A stretch of DNA of 64,000 nt, taken from positions 199,474-263,473 of the forward strand of contig NZ_OMPU01000004.1 in assembly GCF_900313065.1 (NCBI RefSeq), read 5' to 3'. Both the position numbers and the translations under genes were made by a program. Below are positions 9,975 through 18,601 of this stretch, one piece after another; within the stretch, counting starts at the first letter, position 1; every line of letters begins with the position of its first letter. The notes under the pieces are model-generated. The model was not told the origin of the DNA, searched no databases, and was given only the letters and a program-made list of their open reading frames with translations. Source of the DNA: Kiloniella sp. EL199 (GTDB lineage: Bacteria; Pseudomonadota; Alphaproteobacteria; Kiloniellales; Kiloniellaceae).

Positions 9975-10511
9975 ATGAAAATAGAACAAATCCATCACGT
10001 CGCTTACAGATGTAAAGATGCAAAAGAAACTGTTGAATGGTACGGAAAGTACCTCAACATGGATTTTATTCTCGCAATCGCTGAAAATGAAGTGCCTTCA
10101 ACCAAGGCCCCTGATCCCTATATGCATATCTTTATGGATGCAGGGAAAGGATCCATTCTGGCCTTTTTCGAAATTCCAAATTCTCCACCGATGGGCAAAG
10201 ATCCCAACACCCCGGAATGGGTACAGCATTTAGCCTTGTCTATTGCCACAATGGATGAAATGTTGGCCGTAAAAAGCAAACTCGAAGCCGACGGTATTGA
10301 TGTATTAGGTCCTACAGACCATACGCTTTTTCAATCTATATACTTCTTTGATCCAAGCGGCCACCGCATTGAATTAGCTGTTAACACAGCAACACCGGAC
10401 ATGAGCAAAAAGCTCGACGATGTAAAATGGCAAATGCTTGAAGAATGGTCCAAGACGAAAAAAGCCCCAACGCATGCTGATTGGATGCATAAAAAAGAAC
10501 TTTCCTCATAA
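9975..10511 (+). CDS. VOC-superfamily protein (glyoxalase/extradiol dioxygenase fold)
   Basis: A 178-residue vicinal-oxygen-chelate protein. The first module begins IEQIHHVAYRCKDAKETVEWY, giving a likely metal histidine. The second shows WVQHLALSI and the C-terminal YFFDPSGHRIELAV, supplying the other histidine and the glutamate typical of a metal site. The protein could be a ring-cleavage dioxygenase, an isomerase or a lyase. It is followed after 36 bases by a fumarylacetoacetase-family hydrolase, so the pair may perform successive steps of an aromatic or dicarbonyl catabolic route. The ribosome site GAGG precedes the ATG. The substrate is unknown. Confidence 0.75.
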   Translation: MKIEQIHHVAYRCKDAKETVEWYGKYLNMDFILAIAENEVPSTKAPDPYMHIFMDAGKGSILAFFEIPNSPPMGKDPNTPEWVQHLALSIATMDEMLAVKSKLEADGIDVLGPTDHTLFQSIYFFDPSGHRIELAVNTATPDMSKKLDDVKWQMLEEWSKTKKAPTHADWMHKKELSS

Positions 10512-10547
10512 GTTACGGTTAAGAGCCTAATAACTACGGTTAATAAA

Positions 10548-11567
10548 ATGAAACTAGCTACCTATAAAAATGGCACCAGAGATGGTGAGCTTGTTGTTGT
10601 CAGTCGTGATCTGAAAAGGTGTGTAAAAGCGACAACAATTGCCCCAACATTGCAATCAGCATTAGACGATTGGAATAATGTTTCCACCTCACTGGAAGAG
10701 CTCTATCAATCTCTCAATAATGGTGATCTACCAGATATTCTTGATTTTGAAGAACCTGCATGCTCATCGCCTCTTCCCCGTTCCTACCAGTGGGCAGACG
10801 GTTCTGCCTATGTAAATCATGTCGAACTTGTGAGAAAAGCAAGAGGTGCGGAACTACCGGATAGCTTCTGGACTGACCCTTTGATGTACCAAGGGGGCTC
10901 GGACAGCTTTATTGGCCCGAGAGACGATATTCCTTTGAGCTCTGAGAGCTGGGGCATTGATTTTGAAGCAGAGATTGCGGTGATTACAGATGATATGCCT
11001 ATGGGCACCCCTGCTGAAAAAGCTACCGATCACATCAAGCTTTTGATGCTGGTTAACGATGTGTCCCTCCGTGGCTTAATCCCGGCAGAGCTGGCAAAAG
11101 GCTTTGGTTTTTTTCAATCAAAACCATCCAGTGCCTTTTCTCCTGTTGCCATAACACCGGATGAGCTGGGGCATGCATGGAAAGACGGTAAGGTTCATTT
11201 GCCTCTATTGTCGAAGCTAAACGGTGAACTCTTCGGAAAGCCTGAAGCCGGCGAAGATATGACTTTTAGTTTTCCAATAATTGTCGCACATGCAGCAAAA
11301 ACGCGCCCATTAGGCGCTGGTACAATTGTCGGCTCAGGAACCGTTTCCAACAAACTGGATGGAGGCCCGGGTAAACATGTGAACGACGGTGGTGTCGGTT
11401 ATTCCTGTATTGCTGAAGTCCGTATGATTGAAACAATTAACTCTGGCTCCCCTCACACCCCCTTTATGAAGTTTGGTGATACCATCTCGATAGAAATGCT
11501 GGATAAAGAAGGTCAATCAATCTTTGGAAAAATTGATCAAAGAATTGTGGAATACTCTATTTCGTAA
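10548..11567 (+). CDS. Fumarylacetoacetate hydrolase family protein
   Basis: A 339-residue protein of the fumarylacetoacetase fold, which cleaves carbon-carbon bonds or isomerises oxo-acids with Mg or Ca. Visible family features are GIDFEAEIAVI (acidic metal ligands), LMLVNDVSLRGLIPAEL, FFQSKPSSAFSPVAI and the C-terminal RPLGAGTIVGSGTVSN. Its length resembles true fumarylacetoacetase-like hydrolases rather than the shorter HpcE type. It forms a two-gene unit with the VOC gene, and a hairpin after the stop closes the unit. The reaction cannot be told from sequence; maleyl- or fumaryl-type compounds from aromatic catabolism are plausible. Confidence 0.82.
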   Translation: MKLATYKNGTRDGELVVVSRDLKRCVKATTIAPTLQSALDDWNNVSTSLEELYQSLNNGDLPDILDFEEPACSSPLPRSYQWADGSAYVNHVELVRKARGAELPDSFWTDPLMYQGGSDSFIGPRDDIPLSSESWGIDFEAEIAVITDDMPMGTPAEKATDHIKLLMLVNDVSLRGLIPAELAKGFGFFQSKPSSAFSPVAITPDELGHAWKDGKVHLPLLSKLNGELFGKPEAGEDMTFSFPIIVAHAAKTRPLGAGTIVGSGTVSNKLDGGPGKHVNDGGVGYSCIAEVRMIETINSGSPHTPFMKFGDTISIEMLDKEGQSIFGKIDQRIVEYSIS

Positions 11568-11592
11568 TGAATGAATTATAATGTCGTCATAA

Positions 11593-11622
11593 AACAGCTC
11601 TGAAATCAAACTCAGAGCTGTT
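11593..11622 (+). terminator. Hairpin after the VOC-hydrolase operon
   Basis: The perfect stem AACAGCTCTGA / TCAGAGCTGTT with an 8-base loop begins 26 bases after the hydrolase stop. No strong T-run follows, so termination may be weak or Rho-aided. Confidence 0.55.
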
Positions 11623-12026
11623 CTAATAATGCCATCGCGCAAAAATACGTATCCTTTGGCACCCTTCCCCTGTGCCAAGAAGATCTCACAATCAAAATCC
11701 TATCTGTTTTCTCAAATCATATAGTAGGATTTGCCTATCAAATCCTGCTATACTCACAAGCTAAACAGCAAGTGGTCGTATTTACCACATTTTGCTGCGC
11801 TGATCGGCATACCCCTGATTTACAGGGAGTATATACAGCGCATGGAATGCAAAATTTTGAAATTTTGTGCTGCAATTGGCTGGTAATTGAACACCAAATT
11901 ACTTTTTAGGCTCTGGATTATTTCGATTAAGCCTATTTTCTTACGATTGACAACAATCGACAGATCGTGTGCATTCATCACGCCCAGCAGGCCATCACTA
12001 TTGAGTAACACAGGGAATTTAATATC
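11623..12026. other. 404-base intergenic region before the aminotransferase-dehydrogenase fusion
   Basis: No convincing gene was seen. A short reverse-strand frame (11820-12011) has no ribosome site or family resemblance. The region holds a strong hairpin at 11721-11751 and a smaller repeat GTGGT/ACCAC at 11772-11788, so it probably carries the promoter and a regulatory leader of the downstream gene. Confidence 0.5.
11721..11751. promoter_or_regulatory. 13-base inverted repeat, operator or leader hairpin
   Basis: ATAGTAGGATTTG and CAAATCCTGCTAT are separated by 5 bases; all 13 positions pair, one as G-T. No T-run follows, so this is not an ordinary terminator. It lies 276 bases before the fusion gene. 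Confidence 0.5.
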
Positions 12027-14999
12027 ATGGTATCGATTGATGACCTAAAGGCACAACGCGATGCGTCCTTGGCTGCTACCGCAAACGGTGCTCCAACAAG
12101 AACGTCTAACCAGTTCTTTGGCGTAGGCCCAATTACAGATATGACATCTGACGAAGTTGACGGGCGTCGGCTGCGCTTTGAGTTCGATGCATGGCTCGAA
12201 GAAAATTATGCAAAAGTCAATGATCGTGGTAATCGCATCGGTAGCTTTACAACAGCTGAAATCGGTCGCAGCATGCACCGTGGCTATCCGGCTGATAAAG
12301 TACTGCTAGATATGGCACGTGAAATTCATCGTTACTTTGAATTCCCCAAAAAGAATAAAATGGCTATTGGTCTTGGTGGTGGACACAGCGGCTTTACCGT
12401 TTCCATTCTTCACTTGATGAATGCAAACAACGCTGATCAAAAAATCTACGTCGACACACCAAAACCTGAATCTGCCGAAGGAAAAGCAGGTGGCTTCTTC
12501 CGCCAATCCTGGGGTTCCCAGATTATGGAAATGCAGCAATTTGCAGAAAATGGTGATATCGAACGCATCCACTATTCAGAAGGTGAAGGCGCAATCCCGA
12601 CTGCTGCCGAACTATCTGAAAAAGGCATCAAGCTTTTTGTTGGTGTAGGCCACGAAACAACAGGCGCGACCACCTACAAAGAAAGCGAAATCAAAGAACT
12701 TCTCAAGTGGATTGATAGTAACCCATCTGAGCATCATGCAATCATCGACAGCACATCTATGCTCGGTGCTATGCCATGGGCTGAAGAAGTCGTTCTAGAA
12801 GTTCTCGACAAATGCTGTATGTTCATGCCTTTCCAGAAGGCTATCGGTGGGATCTCTGGTTACTTCATCGCTTCTTACACACCAGAAGCACTGGCTCTTA
12901 TGAATGAGAACCAGAAAGACCCAGCTTGGGCGATCCCTCGCCAATTGAAAATTGCGGTTCCAACTGACCCTAAAGAGCCAATGAGCTCTGAAAAGACATG
13001 GGAACTAGGTCCTGTTTACGATCCTGCTGAGCACAAAATGCTCGGTGGTATCATCAACACTTTCTCTACATTGGCTTTTGCTGAGACAACTTTTGGTCTG
13101 CTTCGTGCAGAGAAGTCCCTCGGCTCTGTTCGCGATCTGAACAAGCGTTCTATCAAGAACCGTGAAACTGCGAACGAGTGGATTTCGAAAAACCCAACTC
13201 TGGAACTTGGTGTAACCGACGCTGACAACCGCGGTGCGGCTGTTACCCTTCTGAAAGTAACTGAGGGTGCTAACACTGATCCAGCTATCCACGCTGAAAT
13301 CATCTCAAAATCTAAACAGCTTCTTGGTTACGAAGGCCTGACACACCCGAACGGTGAGCATGAAGAAGGCCTGGACGTTGCCCGTTACGTCAACGCTTTC
13401 CCTGGAACACCAGGTGATTACCGTGCATGGATCGGTGGTCTGCGTCCTGTTGAAGACGTGGTTGCTCTTCTCGAAAACCTTGAATACGCCTATCACCGCG
13501 CCAAGATCGTTGTTCTTGAAGAACTTCTTGCTAAAGAAGGTGTTACCTTCGAAACTTCTGCCTCTGGCAACAGTAGAGTTCGTCAGGACGATGCGAACAA
13601 AGCCTACAAGGTTTTGGTTGCAGACCTTATCGGCCTGAAGTTCGACGCAAATGGCAACCCGGATCACTCTGAAGTACGCGATTACGTAGAAGCCAAAGGT
13701 GGTGTATTCCACGAAGGTCCATTTGCTGACGAAGCAAATCTGGAAGCAGGTAAAATCCACTTCTCTTATCAGCCAAACCTCAGCACTGAAGAAGAACTTC
13801 TGCCAATTACAAAAGACGGTCAATTTGATGCGACTATTGCAGCAGCAACCTTCCTTCCTAAAGGCTCTGTCTTTAAGTCTGGTGGCGTTCGCATTGGTGC
13901 TGGTACAGGCAACATGGGTTCTGATTCATGGGGTGGAGGTAATGGTGATGGTGGTGAAGCCGCACTCATGAACACACCAAGCTTCAACAGCCGTGCAACA
14001 GCACAAATGGCGATGAAAGCCCTGCTCAAAGTAACCCCGGATCTGCCCGTCGAAGAAATGCACAAACTTGTCTGTGCTGGTGATTTTGATACCGGTAAAG
14101 ACCTGTGCAAATTCCCGACAGAAAAACTTGAAGGCAAACGCCTTGCAGTTATTGGTTATGGTAACATTGGCCGCGAAGTTGCTAACCTTGGTAAAGCCTT
14201 TGGCATGGAAGTGTCAATCTATGCCCGCGCACGCCATAAAGCCTGGATTGAATCAGAAGGTTTTACTTACGCTGAGACACCCGAAGAAGCCGCAAAAGGT
14301 TCTGATGTAATCAGCCCTCATACTGGTCTCGGTGCCTTTAATGCAGAAACTGGTAAGTTTGCCAATGACAGCCTAGTCAACGAAACTGTTCTCAATGCAT
14401 TGAATGACGGCGCTATCGTTGTGAACTATGACCGTGGTGAAGTCATCAACATCGATGCACTGGATGCTGCGCTGACAAGCGGTAAAGTAGCCTACGCCGC
14501 TATTGATGCGGATCTCTTCAAGAACGCAGAAAGTGGTGAGCTTAGCGGCCCAATGGTTCCATACCTGAGCCTGGTTGATCGTCACGCAGACAAACTTGAA
14601 CTTCTGCCGCATGCTGCAGCAGATACAGAGCATGTTTCCCGTGTTCAGGGTGCAAAGCAGGCTGTCGATCAGATCTTCGATGCGATCCAGTTCAAGTCTA
14701 TCATGAACCTGAAAGGTGATCTGCCCGCTGGATACACTGATGCAGGCGCAACAACAGTTAACGGCGTCGGTAAAGTTACACCAAACGCGCTGTCTTCTGT
14801 TGCGGCTGAAGACGAAACAGCAGCAGAACTTCGTAAACTAACCGAAGATATAGCTGCCATCTGGGGCGCTCTGTCTGTCACGAAAGACGCAGAACGTCGT
14901 CAAGAACTGATTGATCGTTATGGTGCTCAACTAACCCTGCAATCCAACAAGTACATTACACTTGTTGAAAAGCTCGGCCTGAAAGGCCCTTACGGATAA
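12027..14999 (+). CDS. Fused class V (SerC-like) aminotransferase and D-2-hydroxyacid (SerA-like) dehydrogenase
   Basis: A 990-residue fusion. Residues about 50-480 resemble phosphoserine aminotransferase: EIGRSMHRG near the N-terminus, the PLP aspartate in HHAIIDSTSM and a likely Schiff-base lysine in MPFQKAIGG. Residues about 520-920 are a D-isomer 2-hydroxyacid dehydrogenase with the NAD motif LAVIGYGNIGREVANLG, an active-site arginine in NYDRGEVINIDAL and a histidine in LLPHAAADTEHV. No ACT domain is apparent; the last 50 residues are helical. The obvious reading is two steps of serine synthesis (3-phosphoglycerate to phosphoserine) in one chain. Serine-glyoxylate transamination plus hydroxypyruvate reduction is an alternative given mtkAB and mcl in the window. 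Codon choice is less AT-rich than the flanks, suggesting high expression. Confidence 0.8.
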   Translation: MVSIDDLKAQRDASLAATANGAPTRTSNQFFGVGPITDMTSDEVDGRRLRFEFDAWLEENYAKVNDRGNRIGSFTTAEIGRSMHRGYPADKVLLDMAREIHRYFEFPKKNKMAIGLGGGHSGFTVSILHLMNANNADQKIYVDTPKPESAEGKAGGFFRQSWGSQIMEMQQFAENGDIERIHYSEGEGAIPTAAELSEKGIKLFVGVGHETTGATTYKESEIKELLKWIDSNPSEHHAIIDSTSMLGAMPWAEEVVLEVLDKCCMFMPFQKAIGGISGYFIASYTPEALALMNENQKDPAWAIPRQLKIAVPTDPKEPMSSEKTWELGPVYDPAEHKMLGGIINTFSTLAFAETTFGLLRAEKSLGSVRDLNKRSIKNRETANEWISKNPTLELGVTDADNRGAAVTLLKVTEGANTDPAIHAEIISKSKQLLGYEGLTHPNGEHEEGLDVARYVNAFPGTPGDYRAWIGGLRPVEDVVALLENLEYAYHRAKIVVLEELLAKEGVTFETSASGNSRVRQDDANKAYKVLVADLIGLKFDANGNPDHSEVRDYVEAKGGVFHEGPFADEANLEAGKIHFSYQPNLSTEEELLPITKDGQFDATIAAATFLPKGSVFKSGGVRIGAGTGNMGSDSWGGGNGDGGEAALMNTPSFNSRATAQMAMKALLKVTPDLPVEEMHKLVCAGDFDTGKDLCKFPTEKLEGKRLAVIGYGNIGREVANLGKAFGMEVSIYARARHKAWIESEGFTYAETPEEAAKGSDVISPHTGLGAFNAETGKFANDSLVNETVLNALNDGAIVVNYDRGEVINIDALDAALTSGKVAYAAIDADLFKNAESGELSGPMVPYLSLVDRHADKLELLPHAAADTEHVSRVQGAKQAVDQIFDAIQFKSIMNLKGDLPAGYTDAGATTVNGVGKVTPNALSSVAAEDETAAELRKLTEDIAAIWGALSVTKDAERRQELIDRYGAQLTLQSNKYITLVEKLGLKGPYG

Positions 15000-15033
15000 T
15001 TTAACTACGAGTAATTACAAAAAAGTGATTACT

Positions 15034-15076
15034 AAAAAAGGGTGTTGTCTGGTTTAGACAACACCCTTTTTGTTTT
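15034..15076. terminator. Bidirectional intrinsic terminator
   Basis: A perfect 11-base stem, GGGTGTTGTCT / AGACAACACCC with a 5-base loop, is flanked by an A-run on one side and a T-run on the other. It can therefore end both the fusion gene (plus strand) and tupA (minus strand), which converge here. Confidence 0.9.
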
Positions 15077-15114
15077 ACAAAAGAGAATTCACTCTTATCG
15101 CTTTTACCCCGAAT

Positions 15115-15954
15115 TCAATTCATGGCGTTTGGTATAAAAAGCTGTTCACCAGATAATTGATACCCTGCTATAGCATCTTGCCCTTCCGAAGATAAAATCC
15201 AGTTCACAAAAATCTCGGCAGATTTTGCTTTTATGTGCGGAAACTTCTCAGGGTTAACAACAATAACACCGTATTGATTGAAAAGGCGCTTGTCTCCCTC
15301 AAACAATATTTCCATGTTCTGTTTGTTTTTGTAGCTGATCCAAGTCGCACGGTCGCTAAGTGTATAGCCCTGCATCGCCACAACTGTATTCAAGGTTGCC
15401 CCCATGCCGGATCCAGTTTCACGATACCATTCACCCGAAGCTGACTTGGGGGTGCTCCCATTGGCCTCCCAAAGCTCTAACTCTCTTTTATTGGTACCGC
15501 TATCATCGCCACGCGAGAGAAAAATCGCTTGCTTGGTTTTAATTTTATTTAATGCCTCAACGACTGTTGCTGTTTCTTTGACTTGCGCGGGATCACTATC
15601 CGGCCCTACAAGAACAAAATCATTGTACATCACATCAAAACGCTTCACACCATAACCATCAGAAACAAATTTCTCTTCAGAAGTTTTATGGTGCACCATT
15701 AGAACATCAGCATCCCCATTACGCGCGAGCTTAAGTGCAGCTCCTGTCCCAACGGCAACAACGTGTACCTCAACACCTGTCTGTTTTTTAACGAGCGGCA
15801 AGAGGTAATCAAACAAACCTGAATTTTGTGTTGATGTTGTAGATGCCAGTGTAATTTCACTTGTTGTTTCATCCGCATATGAGCCTGAAACATATCCGCC
15901 CACAACCAATACTGTTGCGAAACCAAGTGTACGAACAATGGATCGATTAATCAT
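15115..15954 (-). CDS. tupA: Tungstate-binding periplasmic protein TupA
   Basis: A 279-residue extracytoplasmic binding protein. The N-terminus is a Sec signal peptide (hydrophobic 8-25, cleavage near SYADE), followed by the TupA hallmark LASTTSTQNSGLFDYLLP whose T-T-S residues contact the oxyanion. VGTGAALKLARNGDADVLMVHH and MYNDFVLVGP further match the tungstate family. It delivers tungstate, possibly molybdate, to TupB. It is the last gene of the tup operon, 15 bases after tupC; other organisms usually place tupA first. It converges on the aminotransferase-dehydrogenase fusion gene with a shared terminator. The assignment is confident. Confidence 0.9.
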   Translation of the reverse strand: MINRSIVRTLGFATVLVVGGYVSGSYADETTSEITLASTTSTQNSGLFDYLLPLVKKQTGVEVHVVAVGTGAALKLARNGDADVLMVHHKTSEEKFVSDGYGVKRFDVMYNDFVLVGPDSDPAQVKETATVVEALNKIKTKQAIFLSRGDDSGTNKRELELWEANGSTPKSASGEWYRETGSGMGATLNTVVAMQGYTLSDRATWISYKNKQNMEILFEGDKRLFNQYGVIVVNPEKFPHIKAKSAEIFVNWILSSEGQDAIAGYQLSGEQLFIPNAMN

Positions 15955-15969
15955 TTAAATATTTTGCTC

Positions 15970-16731
15970 CTAAATTTGTACATCATCTTTGTCAGGGCGG
16001 CGTTTCCACCAAATAAGCTGACCGTCTAAAAAGGCCTGTGCCAAATCGTTTTGTGGACCCGCAAAGAATTCATCGGCAGAAGACATTTCCTTGATACGTC
16101 CTCTGAACATGAAAAGAACATCCGTCGCCAAACGCTTTGCCTGCCCGAGGTCATGACAGGTCATAATAACCGTCGTTCCCTCTGCTGAAATTTCGTGAAT
16201 AAGCTCTTCAATGGAATGAGTTGCAGGTGGATCCAAACTGGCCGTTGGTTCATCCATAAAAAGAACCTGTGGCTTAAGCACCCACGCCCGCGCAATTGCC
16301 AAACGTTGTTGCTCACCCAAGGAAAGAACCGTTGCGAGTTTGTTCGCAACCCTTGTTAATCCCGTACGTTGAATAACAGCGTTAATCATATCAGGACGCA
16401 GAGCTTTATCGACACCGCGAACAGAAAGTGCATAGTCAATATTTGCATAGGCCGAGCGCCGTAACATAACGGGTTGCTGGGTAACCATCGCCTGATGGTG
16501 TTTGGGATTAATATCTTTACCTGCTGACCACACAACTTTGCCAGATTTTGGTTTCAGTAAACCATGACACAATCGAAGCAGAAGTGTTTTTCCTGCGCCG
16601 TTAGGCCCCAAGAGAAGATATCTTTTTCCATTGCTGAACTCGCAGTTAATATTTTTGACGAGATGCTTTCCACCTGCCTCGTAACCAAGGTTTTCAACTT
16701 TTAAAGGCAAAATTGAAGGGTGTTTTGTCAT
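15970..16731 (-). CDS. tupC: Tungstate ABC transporter ATP-binding protein TupC
   Basis: A 253-residue ABC ATPase with Walker A LLGPNGAGKTLLLRL, signature LSLGEQQRLAIARAW, Walker B VLFMDEPTASLD and the switch histidine in MTCHDLGQAKRLA. It energises tungstate import with TupB and TupA. The gene starts one base into the tupB stop codon region (shared base 16731), so translation is coupled. The C-terminus is basic and short, without the molybdate-sensing TOBE domain found in ModC or WtpC, which fits the Tup subgroup. Confidence 0.88.
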   Translation of the reverse strand: MTKHPSILPLKVENLGYEAGGKHLVKNINCEFSNGKRYLLLGPNGAGKTLLLRLCHGLLKPKSGKVVWSAGKDINPKHHQAMVTQQPVMLRRSAYANIDYALSVRGVDKALRPDMINAVIQRTGLTRVANKLATVLSLGEQQRLAIARAWVLKPQVLFMDEPTASLDPPATHSIEELIHEISAEGTTVIMTCHDLGQAKRLATDVLFMFRGRIKEMSSADEFFAGPQNDLAQAFLDGQLIWWKRRPDKDDVQI

Positions 16732-17468
16732 TACTGATGCCGCCTCTTTACAGTTTCAGTAATGCTATAAGCAAAGAGGTTGATGCCAAGGGCTACCGTC
16801 AATAGCACTAAACCAAGGGCAAGGGCCATAACCAGATCTCCTTTTCTTGCCTCTAGTGCAATCGCCGTTGTCATAACACGGGTCAGGTGATCAATATTGC
16901 CCCCGACAATCATAACGGCCCCGACCTCGGAAATAGCGCGCCCAAACCCGGCTAATGCAGCCGTTGTCAGTGAGAATCTTGCATCCCAAACCAAGGCAGT
17001 TACTTTGCGATACCAAGGCACATCAAGTGATCTCAGGAGTTCGTCATATTCAAGATGAAGCTCTTCAAGAACCTGTCGCGTAATTGCCGTTACAATGGGT
17101 ACAACCAGAATAACCTGGGCAATAATCATGGCTGTCGGTGTAAACAATAATCCAAATACCCCAAAGGGTCCGCTACGCGATAACAGCAGATAGACAAAAA
17201 GTCCAACGACGACGGGCGGCAAACCCATAAAAACATTAATTACAATAACCAAGATACGCCGACCCGGAAATTTCGTCAGCGCAAGAACAGCCCCCAATGG
17301 CAATGCAATAAGTAGGGCAATCCCCACTGCTGACAAACTCAATCGCAAGGACAAGAAGACGATTTCAAGCAACTTGTCATCAAAAGTAACAACAAGCGAT
17401 ATGGCTTTGAAAAATGCCTGCCAAAGATCGTTCATAAAATTCCAAAATATAACTGAAACGGGACGCAC
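16731..17468 (-). CDS. tupB: Tungstate ABC transporter permease TupB
   Basis: A 245-residue integral membrane protein with about five to six hydrophobic segments. It has the inner-membrane permease EAA-type loop around ALAGFGRAISEVGAVMIVGG, which is characteristic of tungstate and molybdate permeases. It is the first gene of the tup operon and is preceded by a palindrome 13-31 bases before the start. It pairs with TupC in the membrane and receives oxyanion from TupA. Tungsten uptake implies a tungsten or molybdenum enzyme elsewhere in the genome, such as a formate or aldehyde dehydrogenase. Confidence 0.88.
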   Translation of the reverse strand: MRPVSVIFWNFMNDLWQAFFKAISLVVTFDDKLLEIVFLSLRLSLSAVGIALLIALPLGAVLALTKFPGRRILVIVINVFMGLPPVVVGLFVYLLLSRSGPFGVFGLLFTPTAMIIAQVILVVPIVTAITRQVLEELHLEYDELLRSLDVPWYRKVTALVWDARFSLTTAALAGFGRAISEVGAVMIVGGNIDHLTRVMTTAIALEARKGDLVMALALGLVLLTVALGINLFAYSITETVKRRHQ

Positions 17469-17480
17469 ATAGAGTTTTAC

Positions 17481-17566
17481 GCCATAAAACTGTTATGGCA
17501 AAATATTCAGGCACACTACGTAGTTACCTTTGCTTTGTATGTATTTATATTTGAAAATCTAGATTT
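17481..17566. promoter_or_regulatory. Three palindromes between tupB and the mutarotase gene
   Basis: GCCATAA-AACTG-TTATGGC (17481-17499), ACTACGTAGT (17515-17524) and AAATCTAGATTT (17555-17566) are all perfect inverted repeats in the 192-base divergent spacer. They are candidate operators for tungstate-responsive and sugar-responsive regulators. None fits the ModE box as I know it. Confidence 0.4.
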
Positions 17567-17660
17567 GAAAAACGGATTAAACTTTATAGGCTTGTAAAAA
17601 TATCTGATTAAAGCGATATCAAAATAATAATATCCTCAACCTATTAAAGGCCAAACACTC

Positions 17661-18578
17661 TTGCCTTCTGATCTTATCATTGAAACCCAAACAGCCATTG
17701 CTTCCTTTTCCTTAGATGGCGGCTGTATTGCGTCATATGCTATCAAGAAAGATGGCACTGCCTATCATATTCTGCGCCCCTATCAACAAGAAAGTTCAGT
17801 TTCTTTTTCACCACTGAGTGCAGCTTCCTTTCCTCTAATTCCTTATTCGAACCGGATTAAACACGGAAAATTCACCTTTGATGATCAGTCTTATCAACTA
17901 GCATTGAACTTTGCAGATCACCCCCATTCCATCCACGGAACTTCATGGCAAAAGCTTTGGCAGATTAAAGAGCAAAGTGAATCTCAAATCATTCTAGAAC
18001 TAAATTACATCTCCAGAGGTAAGACATCCGGGGATTGGCCATTTAATTTTAAAGCCGTCCAAACTTTCAATTTGACTGGAAACGATTTAACCCAACAGAT
18101 CTCTGTCACCAACACAGGTAACGATCAAATGCCCCTTGGTCTTGGGATGCATCCATATTTTCCCAAACGCAAAAATACCCGTTTAAAGGCCAACGCACCA
18201 AAAGTTTGGACGACAGATCAAACCTGCCTTCCTCAAGAACTGGTGGAATGTCCTGGACACTGGGACTTGAATACAAACCTTTTGGTCGAAAATCTAGAAT
18301 GCGATAATCAGTTTGAGCCATGGGATGGCAAAGCACAAATCCATTGGCCTGAAGACAAGATTACAGTTGATTTAAGTGCCAGCTCAAACCTAAACCGTTT
18401 AATCGTATACGCACCCAAAAATGAAAACTTCTTTTGCGTCGAACCAACATCACACATAACAAATGCTTTGAATTCATCCTCAAAAGGCATGTCTTTGCAG
18501 GACACAGGTATTCATGTTCTAGCACCACAAAAAGCAATTGAGGGCTGGATGAAGTTCAAAGTCAATGCAGAATTCTAG
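17661..18578 (+). CDS. Aldose 1-epimerase (mutarotase) family protein
   Basis: A 305-residue beta-sandwich protein of the galactose mutarotase family. Family marks are the N-terminal substrate loop FPLIPYSNRIKHGKFTF, HPHSIHGTSWQKLWQ with the catalytic histidine, and LGLGMHPYFPK with the second histidine. The usual catalytic glutamate region is represented by FFCVEPTSHITNAL. The likely start is TTG at 17661, with AAAGG 10 bases upstream; no ATG occurs in the conserved N-terminal part. It probably interconverts anomers of the hexose taken up by the neighbouring frc system, and it converges on frcK. Confidence 0.85.
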   Translation: MPSDLIIETQTAIASFSLDGGCIASYAIKKDGTAYHILRPYQQESSVSFSPLSAASFPLIPYSNRIKHGKFTFDDQSYQLALNFADHPHSIHGTSWQKLWQIKEQSESQIILELNYISRGKTSGDWPFNFKAVQTFNLTGNDLTQQISVTNTGNDQMPLGLGMHPYFPKRKNTRLKANAPKVWTTDQTCLPQELVECPGHWDLNTNLLVENLECDNQFEPWDGKAQIHWPEDKITVDLSASSNLNRLIVYAPKNENFFCVEPTSHITNALNSSSKGMSLQDTGIHVLAPQKAIEGWMKFKVNAEF

Positions 18579-18601
18579 ACTATTTCAACGATAATAAACG
18601 G

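Noticed and set aside
11820-12011. A 63-codon reverse frame in the leader of the fusion gene
   Set aside because: No ribosome site and no resemblance to known proteins; the region is better explained as a leader with hairpins.
13305-13823. A 172-codon antisense frame inside the aminotransferase-dehydrogenase fusion
   Set aside because: A shadow of the biased codon use of a highly expressed gene; its translation shows no domain.
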